Assembly (NCBI GenBank): GCA_965641885.1
Contig: OZ282574.1
Coordinates: forward strand, 1,860,001-1,924,000
Direction: 5' to 3'
Source: Pseudophaeobacter sp965641885
GTDB lineage: Bacteria > Pseudomonadota > Alphaproteobacteria > Rhodobacterales > Rhodobacteraceae
Length of the DNA: 64,000 nt
Positions 52,025-59,862 of the stretch are shown piece after piece (the stretch's first letter is position 1; every line of letters starts with the position of its first letter). Under the pieces are notes generated by a model. It made no database searches. It saw nothing but the letters and a program-made list of their open reading frames with translations, and had not been told where the DNA came from. The position numbers and the translations under genes are program-made.

Positions 52025-53254
52025 TCAGGACGTCATGGGCTCACTTGCCAGTGTTGTGGTGACCTTAGAGCTGTGTTCAAGAGTGCGATGCACCGGGCAT
52101 TTATCGGCGATCTCCAGCAGTTTGGCGCGCTGATCGGCGTCGAGTGGGCCACAGATCCGAATGGTCCGGGTGAAATGGTCTATTTTTGCAGGGCCCGAAG
52201 GCTGCGCATCCTGCGCGTGTACTTTGTCATGACAGACATCAACGCTGATGCTTTCCAGCGGCCAGCCTTTGCGGCGGGCGTACATTCGCAGGGTCATCGA
52301 TGTGCAGGCCCCGAGGCCAGCCGAGACAAAACCGTAGGGTGACATGCCCCTGTTGGTGCCGCCATAGGCCAAAGGCTCATCGGCAAAGGCGTGATGATGC
52401 GGGCCTGACTGAATGTCTTGCAAAAACCCTGCCGGATCGGCCTCGCTCACTCGTAAAATTCCCTCTGGTGCTCCGGGGGGCGGGGCAGGTGGGCTTAGAT
52501 CGATATAGCGGCTGGCCCAGGCCGAAATGACCTCGGCGGCATATTCCGCATCCTGTGCCCGGGTGATCAGGTGATCCGCGTCATCCAGAGTGACAAAGCT
52601 TTTGGGATGTTTGGCGGCGGAAAATATCTCAGAGGCGTTGTCGATGCTGACCGTGGCATCGCGCGGCGCATGCATCACCAAAAGAGCGGCGTGCAGCTCT
52701 GCAATGGCGGGGGCCAGGGCTTCGGCGGTGATATCTTCGACAAAGTCACGGCTGATCACAATAGGACGCCCCCCCAGACTGACCTCAGCCTGCCCCTTGG
52801 CATTGATTTCCGGCAGGGCGGCGTCAAAATGGTGTGACACATGGCCAGGATCAAAGGGGGCGCCCAGGGTGACGACGCCTTTGACTGAGGGAATACCCGC
52901 ACGCGCACGCAGCACAGCCGCCCCGCCCAATGAGTGCCCAATCAGCAAGGCGGGCGCCATGCCGCGCCCGGTCAGGTACTGCGCGGCGGCGACCAGATCC
53001 GCGACGTTTGAGCTGAAGGTGGTATTTGCAAACTCGCCTTCCGAATGCCCCAGTCCGGTAAAGTCAAAGCGCAGCACTGCAATGCCCATGGCGGCAAGAC
53101 GCCCAGCAATGCGGCGGGCGGCAGGGATGTCTTTGGAGCAGGTGAAGCAATGGGCAAACAGGGCCGTCGCCAGCACAGGTCCGGTGGGCAGATCCAGCCG
53201 CGCCGCCAGCATTTCGCCAGAATGGCCTTTAAAGGTAATGGGCTCTGTCGGCAT
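52025..53254 (-). CDS. Bifunctional alpha/beta hydrolase-OsmC family protein
   Basis: A 409-residue fusion. Residues 1-250 are an alpha/beta hydrolase: LFAHCFTCSKDIPAARRIAG, the nucleophile elbow LIGHSLGGAAVLRA and the late His in LDDADHLI. Residues about 270-405 are an OsmC/Ohr-like peroxidase domain with its two cysteines in GLGACTSMTLRMYARRKG and ADKCPVHRTLEHSSKV. OsmC proteins reduce organic hydroperoxides with thiols. The fusion is known in proteobacteria; how the two activities cooperate is not. ATG 53254 follows AAGAGG; the frame runs 37 codons further upstream without family similarity. Confidence 0.92.
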   Translation of the reverse strand: MPTEPITFKGHSGEMLAARLDLPTGPVLATALFAHCFTCSKDIPAARRIAGRLAAMGIAVLRFDFTGLGHSEGEFANTTFSSNVADLVAAAQYLTGRGMAPALLIGHSLGGAAVLRARAGIPSVKGVVTLGAPFDPGHVSHHFDAALPEINAKGQAEVSLGGRPIVISRDFVEDITAEALAPAIAELHAALLVMHAPRDATVSIDNASEIFSAAKHPKSFVTLDDADHLITRAQDAEYAAEVISAWASRYIDLSPPAPPPGAPEGILRVSEADPAGFLQDIQSGPHHHAFADEPLAYGGTNRGMSPYGFVSAGLGACTSMTLRMYARRKGWPLESISVDVCHDKVHAQDAQPSGPAKIDHFTRTIRICGPLDADQRAKLLEIADKCPVHRTLEHSSKVTTTLASEPMTS

Positions 53255-53538
53255 GGCGGCGGCCTCTTGGGTTGCTACGTGGCTAACAGTGCGCATGCCG
53301 TGCCGCTCAGGCAAGTGACCTGCAAGAAACGTCACGCGAAGGTGATACAGAGCGAGAGGCACCACAGCTTGCTGGTCTCTTATGCTGCGCCCACATCAGC
53401 AAGGCGTTGCAAGGGAGCCAATGCGCAATTTGGCTGGGCTGTCGTCATTTCTGTTTCAGCATGAAACCGCCGGTTGCGACAGCCGACGGCCAGTTGTGCA
53501 ATTGCGGCTCTATGGAACAGCCAGTAGGTTGCGGTGCT

Positions 53539-54195
53539 ATGAAACCACTCATATTCCTCATGGGCCTAGCCTTTCCTGCCGCTGCAGTGGCTCATCCGCA
53601 TGTCTTTATTGATACTGGTTTTACGCTGGAATTTGACGATAACAACCGGCTGAGCCAGATTAAGGTCACCTGGCAATATGATGAATTTTATTCTCTTTTG
53701 ATCACCGAGGACCTGAAACTGGACGGCGACGGTGACGGCGTGCTGACCTCGGATGAAAACGCGCGTCTGATCGGTTTTGACACCAACTGGGATGAAGGCT
53801 TTAACGGAGATCTTGAGGTTCAGGGCGCGGGTATGCTGTTGCCTCTCTCTGGGCCTCTCTCGGCCACCACAGAGCTGAAAGACGGGCGTATTGTCAGCAG
53901 CCACATTCGGCAACTGCAGCAGCCGGTCGCGATGCAGGCCGGGCCCTTTTCCCTCAAGGCATTCGACCCTTCCTACTATACGGCCTACGAGATCAAGCTG
54001 CCGGTGACGCTGTCCCCGCATCTGCAGGGGCTGTGCCTGCTGGAACGGATCGAGCCGGATATCGCAGGCGGGTTGGCGCAGATGCAGGCGCAATTGCTGC
54101 GGCTGGATGCAAATGCCGACCTGGAAGAAAACGACATTCCGCTTATGGGGGGGGCCTTTGCCACCGAGATTTTGGTGACATGCCCAGAGCTTTGA
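53539..54195 (+). CDS. DUF1007 family periplasmic protein
   Basis: A 218-residue secreted protein: signal peptide KPLIFLMGLAFPAAAVA, then AHPHVFIDTGFTLEF, the His-rich DUF1007 start that may bind metal. An EF-hand-like acidic loop (DGDGDGVLTSDENARLIG, about residue 64) follows. DUF1007 genes often precede NicO-type nickel/cobalt permeases, and that is the case here: the next gene starts inside its last 16 bases. A role in delivering metal to that permease is inferred. No clear ribosome binding site is seen before ATG 53539. Confidence 0.85.
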   Translation: MKPLIFLMGLAFPAAAVAHPHVFIDTGFTLEFDDNNRLSQIKVTWQYDEFYSLLITEDLKLDGDGDGVLTSDENARLIGFDTNWDEGFNGDLEVQGAGMLLPLSGPLSATTELKDGRIVSSHIRQLQQPVAMQAGPFSLKAFDPSYYTAYEIKLPVTLSPHLQGLCLLERIEPDIAGGLAQMQAQLLRLDANADLEENDIPLMGGAFATEILVTCPEL

Positions 54196-55145
54196 AACTG
54201 CTGCTGTTGATCGCGACAAGCCTTGGCCTGTGCCTTTTGCTGTGGTGGCTGTCTTCGGGGTTGCTGGCGCCGCTTGGGGACTGGGCCGCGCAGGAGCAAC
54301 GTGGCTTTCAAAACAGGATCGCCGGTGCCTTGCGCGCGCTGCGGGCGGGACAGTCCGGCGCGCTCTGGGTGTTGGTTCTGGTGTGTTTTGCCTATGGGTT
54401 TTTTCACGCCATCGGACCCGGGCACGGCAAGGTTTTGATCGGAGGCTACGGTCTGGCGCGCCGGGTGCCCTGGTTGCGCCTCAGCCTTGTGGCGCTTTTG
54501 TCCAGCCTCGGTCAGGCGGTGACGGCGGTTGTTTTGGTCTACGGGGCGATTTCGCTGCTGCAACTTGGTCGCGACAGCATGATCGGGCTTGCCGAGAAAA
54601 CCATGGCCCCCATTAGCTATGCGGCAATTGCCGCAATTGGCATGTGGTTGCTGTTGCGCGGCATGCGTAAGCTGTTGCGACGCAAAGCCCAGAGCCAGGC
54701 GTGCGGGCATGACCATAGTGATCATACCCACAGCCTGCAGCAGGGCAGCGAGACTGTTCAAACCTCACATGAGGTCTGCGACGACTGTGGCCATCGACAC
54801 GGCCCCAGCCTCGACGAGGTTGAGGGCCTGCAGAGCTGGCGCGAGGCTGCCGTGTTGATCGCGGGTATTGCGGCGCGTCCCTGTACGGGCGCGCTGTTTG
54901 TTCTGATCATTACCTGGCAAATGGGAATTGCCCTGGCAGGGATCGCGGGGGCCTTTGCCATGGCGCTTGGCACCGCTTCGGTCACTATTGCGGTTGGGCT
55001 GGCAGCCCTTGGTCTGCGCGGCAGCGCGCTGGCACTTTTCTCAGGCTCTGGCCGCCTGGCACAGGTGGTGCCGCTGCTTGAAATCTGTGCCGGCTTTCTC
55101 ATAGCACTTATTGCATCGTCTCTGTTGCTTCGGGCCCTGGGTTAG
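54180..55145 (+). CDS. NicO-type nickel/cobalt transporter
   Basis: A 321-residue permease of the NiCoT/RcnA-like NicO family with about six spans. Metal-binding family motifs are FFHAIGPGHGKVLIGGYGLA (His/Gly-rich, about 75-94) and AARPCTGALFVLIITWQMG. The cytoplasmic loop between them is rich in His and Cys: CGHDHSDHTHS and CDDCGHRHG (about 178-212). It overlaps DUF1007, so the two form a unit. Nickel, cobalt or zinc, and uptake or efflux, cannot be settled from sequence. An 8-bp hairpin at 55156-55179 downstream lacks a T-run. Confidence 0.9.
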   Translation: MPRALKLLLLIATSLGLCLLLWWLSSGLLAPLGDWAAQEQRGFQNRIAGALRALRAGQSGALWVLVLVCFAYGFFHAIGPGHGKVLIGGYGLARRVPWLRLSLVALLSSLGQAVTAVVLVYGAISLLQLGRDSMIGLAEKTMAPISYAAIAAIGMWLLLRGMRKLLRRKAQSQACGHDHSDHTHSLQQGSETVQTSHEVCDDCGHRHGPSLDEVEGLQSWREAAVLIAGIAARPCTGALFVLIITWQMGIALAGIAGAFAMALGTASVTIAVGLAALGLRGSALALFSGSGRLAQVVPLLEICAGFLIALIASSLLLRALG

Positions 55146-55228
55146 CCAACCGGCGCAGATCGCATTGGGGGGCGATCTGTCCGAGATCCCTTGCTATGTA
55201 TAGGCTAAAACAAGACCAGAGAGCTTTT

Positions 55229-55972
55229 ATGATTCTGCAAAAATCCCTCCCCCACAATCCGTTAGAAACCGTGAAGCTTCCGGGCATCAAACCGCTTGAT
55301 CTGGTGGATTGGCTAAAGCCAGATGATGCCTTTGCCGGGCAGATGTCGAAACGGGCGCAGTTGCTGGCGCAGAGCCGCGAGGCGGTTTTGCAGATGGCGC
55401 CAACTGCGGCCGTTGCGGCACAAGAGCTGTTGGAGATGGTGCTTGATCACCGCTATGATGGCGCGCGTCATCAGGTGACGCGACCGGATGGGGTGGAGAT
55501 CGCAATTGACTGGCAAGACCCTCTGGCGACGCTTGGTCTGATCTGTCAGGAGGATTTTTGTCTTCTGGAGCGTCCGGAAGGAAGTTCGGAGCATGTGCTG
55601 ACGGGCGCTGTGTTGTGCTTTCCTGCAAGCTGGACCCTGCGCGAGAAATTCATGCGTCCGCTCATTGGCATTCACCACACTGTCGACAGCTATGATGCAG
55701 GCCTTGCAGTCCGGGTTCAGCGCTTGTTTGACGGGGTGCAGGTGGGGCGACCCATGTGGCGTTTCAACGCGCTTTGGTATCAGTCACCAGAGCTGTTTTC
55801 GCCAAGAGCTGAGAGTGACCCACGTGATCACAGCCACGGGGAAGACGCGCCCTATATGCGCAGCGAGCAGCAGGTCATCCTGCGCCTGCCACGAACTCGG
55901 GCTGTCGTTTTCTCAATCCACACCTATATGCTGCACCGGGATGATGTGACGCGGCAGTGGGGCGTTGAGTAG
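55229..55972 (+). CDS. DUF3445 (haem-dependent oxidative N-demethylase-like) protein
   Basis: A 247-residue protein of the DUF3445/HDOD family. Recognisable blocks are LPGIKPLDLVDWLKPDDAFA at the N-terminus, QEDFCLLERPEGSSEHVLTG and CFPASWTLREKFMRPLIGIH, where the His after LIGI is a candidate haem ligand. The end reads FSIHTYMLHRDDV. Some family members oxidatively demethylate amines with a haem/NADPH system; the substrate here is not known. It follows the NicO gene by 83 bp on the same strand; whether they are linked is unclear. GAGAG precedes the ATG. Confidence 0.82.
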   Translation: MILQKSLPHNPLETVKLPGIKPLDLVDWLKPDDAFAGQMSKRAQLLAQSREAVLQMAPTAAVAAQELLEMVLDHRYDGARHQVTRPDGVEIAIDWQDPLATLGLICQEDFCLLERPEGSSEHVLTGAVLCFPASWTLREKFMRPLIGIHHTVDSYDAGLAVRVQRLFDGVQVGRPMWRFNALWYQSPELFSPRAESDPRDHSHGEDAPYMRSEQQVILRLPRTRAVVFSIHTYMLHRDDVTRQWGVE

Positions 55973-56055
55973 TTTCAGGCCAGCAAGGCGTGACGAGCAG
56001 ACAACGCCCATGTCAGCCACCCCAGTGGGGGATGGCTCCGGCATGACACTGTGTT

Positions 56056-57174
56056 TTAGGGCATCAGCACTCGGGCGGCGGCCTGAACCATGCCCGAGCC
56101 ATGCAGGAATAAGACAACCATTGCGGTTATCAGTGCCCGTACCGAAAGCACAAGGTCGATGCTGCGCACTGCATTGAGCGTGGCCGAAATCAGGGCGCGG
56201 GGAATGGCAAGCAACCAACTCAGGCGGCTCTTGCCAAAGATGGATTGATAGGTGGTTGCCGCCTGCTGATTGTGCGCGGGCAACTGCCTGTACTGGCGGG
56301 TCGTATGGTGGACCTTTTGGCGGGCCATAGGGTGGGCCATAGAGTGGGGAAGATGCATCTGGATCTGGTCGCAATGCTGCTCCAGTACCGTGGTGGCATC
56401 CTCAACCGATCCAAATCGCATCTGGCCACGGCTCCGTTCCGCCTCTGCCTCGGCGCGCGCCTCGTCGGCCATTTTAAGACGAGCCGTTGCCGCTGACAGG
56501 CGACCCGCTGGTTTTTGCGCGCCCGGCCTTTCAGCAACGAGGGTCGCAGCTGACCACCTGTTTTGGGGTGCTGAGGCCTGCGGTGCTTGGAGATCTTTTA
56601 CCCTGTCCGGTGAGACTGCAAGAGCCTGTTCAAGCAAGGCATAAGGGGCCAGATCTTGTGGCTGTGCCGGATTTTGTTGTTGTGACTGTGGTTGGCTCGT
56701 TACCAGAGCAGCTGAGGCGGCGGGTGGCTGTGTTTCGACATCGGCCACAGGCTCAAAGGCGCCAAGGAAGTCTTTGGTCGTCAGCGCTTTTGCGGTGTCC
56801 TGCCAGAAGATGACCAGAGGATCCAAGGTCTCTGTCAGACGCCTCAGTATCATGGCGAGAAGAATTTCAGAAATCTCTGTATCGCAGCCAGTCGGGAAAT
56901 TCGGCGTCATGACCAGCTCGATATAAGCTGTAGGCGCGGGAAGTCCCTGTGGTGTGCGCACTCCCAGCCGCAGCGGGATACGCCGCAGCCGCAGGGTTAC
57001 CTTGTATTGATCACAGTCCAGCCCGATCCGATGCGGATCTCGGGCATTGATCTGAAGTGCAGGATGGCCGAATTCTTCCAGCGTATCCAGCAGCTCAGTC
57101 AAGGCCTGTGTCAGTTTCTCTTCGCTGCGATGTTCAAATCCCAGCTTGCCTTTAAAGTTTTCAACCTGTGCCAC
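56056..57174 (-). CDS. Conserved-looking protein of unknown function, C-terminal membrane segments
   Basis: I do not recognise the family. The 372-residue product has an N-terminal folded region (about 1-145; VTLRLRRIPLRLGVRTPQGL, AYIELVMTPNFPTGCDTEIS), a Gln/Pro/Ala-rich linker (about 150-180), a basic/charged helical stretch (RLKMADEARAEAEAERSRGQ) and at the end two hydrophobic segments (about 318-335 and 346-366, with ALITAMVVLFLHGSG) that could anchor it in the membrane. The GTG at 57174 is well supported by GGAGGA 8 bases upstream. It is single, with an AT-rich region upstream and no partner nearby. Confidence 0.72.
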   Translation of the reverse strand: MAQVENFKGKLGFEHRSEEKLTQALTELLDTLEEFGHPALQINARDPHRIGLDCDQYKVTLRLRRIPLRLGVRTPQGLPAPTAYIELVMTPNFPTGCDTEISEILLAMILRRLTETLDPLVIFWQDTAKALTTKDFLGAFEPVADVETQPPAASAALVTSQPQSQQQNPAQPQDLAPYALLEQALAVSPDRVKDLQAPQASAPQNRWSAATLVAERPGAQKPAGRLSAATARLKMADEARAEAEAERSRGQMRFGSVEDATTVLEQHCDQIQMHLPHSMAHPMARQKVHHTTRQYRQLPAHNQQAATTYQSIFGKSRLSWLLAIPRALISATLNAVRSIDLVLSVRALITAMVVLFLHGSGMVQAAARVLMP

Positions 57175-57510
57175 CGTCAGGGTCCTCCGTTCGGGTTGCT
57201 CTGGGTAAACAATAAGAGGCGATCTGGCTCAAAAGTGAGGCAATGAGAGACAATTGATGAAGGAATATTCAGATTTTGGCTTGAGAATGTGTTTTGATTA
57301 AAGTTGAATAAAAACAAAAGTTTATACGGCATTGTTGCCTCTAGGGTATCCGAAATCAGGCAGCAAGGAGGCAGGTGTCGGCCACTTTGATGCCTTATCC
57401 TTTACAATTGACACGCGAGGCCGGGATTGTTGCGAGCGGGCTCTGACCCCTGGCTCTGCTGCTTTGGCGCAGCGTGACCTTTTAGGAGCCGTCGCTGGGG
57501 TTTTAGGGGG
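57175..57510. other. Intergenic region with AT-rich core
   Basis: About 336 bp between two minus-strand genes. Its part at about 57240-57335 is clearly AT-rich compared with the genes around it and probably carries the promoter of the gene ending at 56056. I see no repeat, terminator or RNA gene in it. Confidence 0.5.
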
Positions 57511-58335
57511 CTATTGGTCGATCTGGCGTCCCATAATGGCAAGCGACTGCTGATATACCGTGGCTGCATTCCATTGTTTCAGCACTTGGTAATTTACTTG
57601 CCCTTCCTGATAGCCCTTGCCGCGCCTCCAGCCTTGCTTTTTCAAATAGTATGCGGTGGAGGCGAGAGCGTCGGCTTGCGAGTAGAAATTGACCTGGCCG
57701 TCACGATCCCAGTCCACACCGTATTTGAGGGCATTGCCGGGCAAAAATTGGGTATGTCCAACCTCGCCGTGTTTGGCGCCCAGGGTGGCGCCGGTAATCG
57801 CCTTCTGATCAACCAGTTTCAGCGCGCCCAGGGCATGGGGCTCAAAAAACGCAGAGCGCCTGCAGTCATATGTCAGGGTGACGATTGCGGACACCACCTT
57901 GCTGTCGCCCATGAAATTGCCAAAGGCGGTCTCCATGCCGTGGATCGCAATCAAAATACCTGCGGGCACACCGTATTTGCGCTCCAGTGCGGCATAAAAC
58001 TCGGGGTTGCGCGCCTTTCTCTTGCGCCCCTGCGCCACAATGGTGGTCGCGCCGCGGATCTGCATGAATTTCTCAAGACTGTAGCGAAAGCTCTTTTGGT
58101 TGCGGTCGGCTGCAATGGTCCGGCTGGCATATTGCGCCTGTGACAAAGCCGTCAACCCCGCAGCCTTTACCCCGTTGCGCCGGGCGGTATTGGCAAAATC
58201 AGCCTTCCAGGATTCAAATCCGGCCGCAGTATTGCCGCAGGGGGCAGCACCTGCGGGCAGAGCGTAGCAGACGAGGCTCAGCCCTAGGCTCAGGCTAAGG
58301 GTGGCGGCAAGGGCGGTAGACGTAAAAAGGCGCAT
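57511..58335 (-). CDS. Lytic murein transglycosylase (MltB-like)
   Basis: A 274-residue periplasmic enzyme cutting the glycan strands of peptidoglycan. The signal peptide is LFTSTALAATLSLSLGLSLV with a long hydrophobic core and ends near AGA-AP. The catalytic Glu lies in AIHGMETAFGNFMGDSKVVS, and the family block GEVGHTQFLPGNALKYGVDW is followed by YYLKKQGWRRGKGYQEGQVN. It is a little shorter than E. coli MltB and lacks an obvious lipobox. It is the first of two minus-strand genes reading away from the Hsp70-like gene, 115 bp downstream of it. Confidence 0.9.
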   Translation of the reverse strand: MRLFTSTALAATLSLSLGLSLVCYALPAGAAPCGNTAAGFESWKADFANTARRNGVKAAGLTALSQAQYASRTIAADRNQKSFRYSLEKFMQIRGATTIVAQGRKRKARNPEFYAALERKYGVPAGILIAIHGMETAFGNFMGDSKVVSAIVTLTYDCRRSAFFEPHALGALKLVDQKAITGATLGAKHGEVGHTQFLPGNALKYGVDWDRDGQVNFYSQADALASTAYYLKKQGWRRGKGYQEGQVNYQVLKQWNAATVYQQSLAIMGRQIDQ

Positions 58336-58450
58336 GAAATATCATCCTGAAAATAGGGCGTAAAAGAACTGGCAGGCTCAGCATATCGCGCAAGAATGCG
58401 ACAGCCAGCGGGAAAATCAAGGCGCTCTTCCCAGTTTCATGGGGCTTTGG

Positions 58451-59710
58451 TCAGGCAAAAGCCTCGGCTGCAGACAGCGCAAGCCCATCGGCAACGGCGG
58501 TCATAGCATTGCGGTTCTCGACCTGGGCATTGGGGAACAACCTGCGCAACGAGGCGTCGAGAGAGGTCAGTAGGGACGAGCCGCCCACCATCACCAACCG
58601 GTCAATGCGGTCGGGCGAAACATCGGCTTTTGACAGGGTTTCAGCGGCACTTTGGCTGATGGCTACCATCATGGAGGCCAGGCTTAGCTGCATTTGAGCG
58701 GGCGAAAGCGGCGCCGAGAGGCCACGCTCGAGGATCCTAAGGTCGATACGGGCGTCACTGGCGCTTGCCTCGTTCGCCTGAATCTTGCCGCGCTCAACGG
58801 CAAAGGCCAGATCATGGCCCAGCTCGTCTTCCAGCACGGAAACCAATCGGTTGAGCTTTTGAGGTTCTGCGGCATATTTGGCTAGCTCACGCGCGGCCCG
58901 GCGGCTGTCGGCAGCATAAAGAAAGGGGATCATCTGCCAGGTCGCCAGGTCATTGAACAGCCGGTTGGGAGCGGGCAGGGTATCCTTGCCAAAGGCATTG
59001 CGGATCTGGCTGCCACGTCCCAGCAGTGGCATCACGTGGTCGATGCTGATCTGGCGGTCAAAATCGGTGCCGCCGAGCCGGAGGCCATGTGAGCCCAGAA
59101 TATGTGTGCCACCCGTGCTGTCCTGCTCGAACAGGGTGAAATCCGAGGTGCCGCCGCCGATATCAACAATCAAGCCCAGTCCTGCTGCGGGCGCCGCCGA
59201 GCGCACAGCAGCCTCTGGCTCATAGAGAAACCGCACATCCTCAAAGCCCGCAGCCAGGTAGCAGTCGCGCAGATCGATCTCGGCCTGCGCATCGCGGGCA
59301 GGATCACTGCTGTGGAAATGAACCGGCCGGCCAGACAGCGCATGGGTGAATGTCTGATGCGTCGCGGCCTCGGCGCGGGATTTTATCTCGGCCAGAAACT
59401 GCGCGATGATGCGAATAAAATCGGTGCTTTGGCCATTGATCCGGCGCTCTTCGCGCAGCAGGGGCGTGCCAAGCAGGCTTTTGAGCGCGCGCATAAAGCG
59501 GCCCTCGTCGCCATTGATCAGCGCCCGGGTCGCACTGCGGCCAATCCGCATCGGGCGTTTGGGCTCAAAAAACACCGCCGTAGGCAGGGTGGTCTCGCCT
59601 GGCTCCATCTCGACCAGCCAGGGGCGCTCGCCAACGGCTATTCCCGCGGCAGAGTTGGAGGTGCCAAAGTCGATACCAAGGGTCAAAGGCGCTGAGTTTG
59701 AGTGGGACAT
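58451..59710 (-). CDS. Hsp70-family ATPase (YegD-like)
   Basis: A 419-residue protein that is almost only the actin-like ATPase domain. Nucleotide-binding blocks are LTLGIDFGTSNSAAGIAVGE (phosphate 1, about 8-27), LGLIVDIGGGTSDFTLFEQD (phosphate 2) and RLVMVGGSSLLTSLDASLRR (adenosine). The substrate-binding domain and lid of DnaK are absent, as in E. coli YegD. Function unknown. ATG 59710 follows ACAGGA and starts at the conserved strand; an ATG 13 codons earlier is in frame but unsupported. A partner is not evident. Confidence 0.88.
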   Translation of the reverse strand: MSHSNSAPLTLGIDFGTSNSAAGIAVGERPWLVEMEPGETTLPTAVFFEPKRPMRIGRSATRALINGDEGRFMRALKSLLGTPLLREERRINGQSTDFIRIIAQFLAEIKSRAEAATHQTFTHALSGRPVHFHSSDPARDAQAEIDLRDCYLAAGFEDVRFLYEPEAAVRSAAPAAGLGLIVDIGGGTSDFTLFEQDSTGGTHILGSHGLRLGGTDFDRQISIDHVMPLLGRGSQIRNAFGKDTLPAPNRLFNDLATWQMIPFLYAADSRRAARELAKYAAEPQKLNRLVSVLEDELGHDLAFAVERGKIQANEASASDARIDLRILERGLSAPLSPAQMQLSLASMMVAISQSAAETLSKADVSPDRIDRLVMVGGSSLLTSLDASLRRLFPNAQVENRNAMTAVADGLALSAAEAFA

Positions 59711-59807
59711 GGCAGTGGTTCCTGTAGCGGTCGGTCGAACGCGCCTCATTATAGAGAGGGCGCGCAGGCTTCAAGAGGGAGCAGCGACGCGGCTGCAGGA
59801 CAGCACA

Positions 59808-59838
59808 AAAAAAAGAGCGCCCCAGGGGAGCGCTCTTT
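59808..59838 (-). terminator. Intrinsic terminator of glnA
   Basis: AAAGAGCGC/GCGCTCTTT forms a 9-bp stem with a 9-nt loop; on the minus strand the stem runs into a tract of T residues, 25 bp after the glnA stop. Confidence 0.9.
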
Positions 59839-59862
59839 GGTCTTTTAGTCGTTCCGCTGAGA

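Noticed and set aside
53255..53538. Cobalamin or nickel riboswitch upstream of the DUF1007-NicO pair
   Set aside because: Conserved boxes of the cobalamin riboswitch were looked for and not seen; no stable multi-stem pattern was found by eye.
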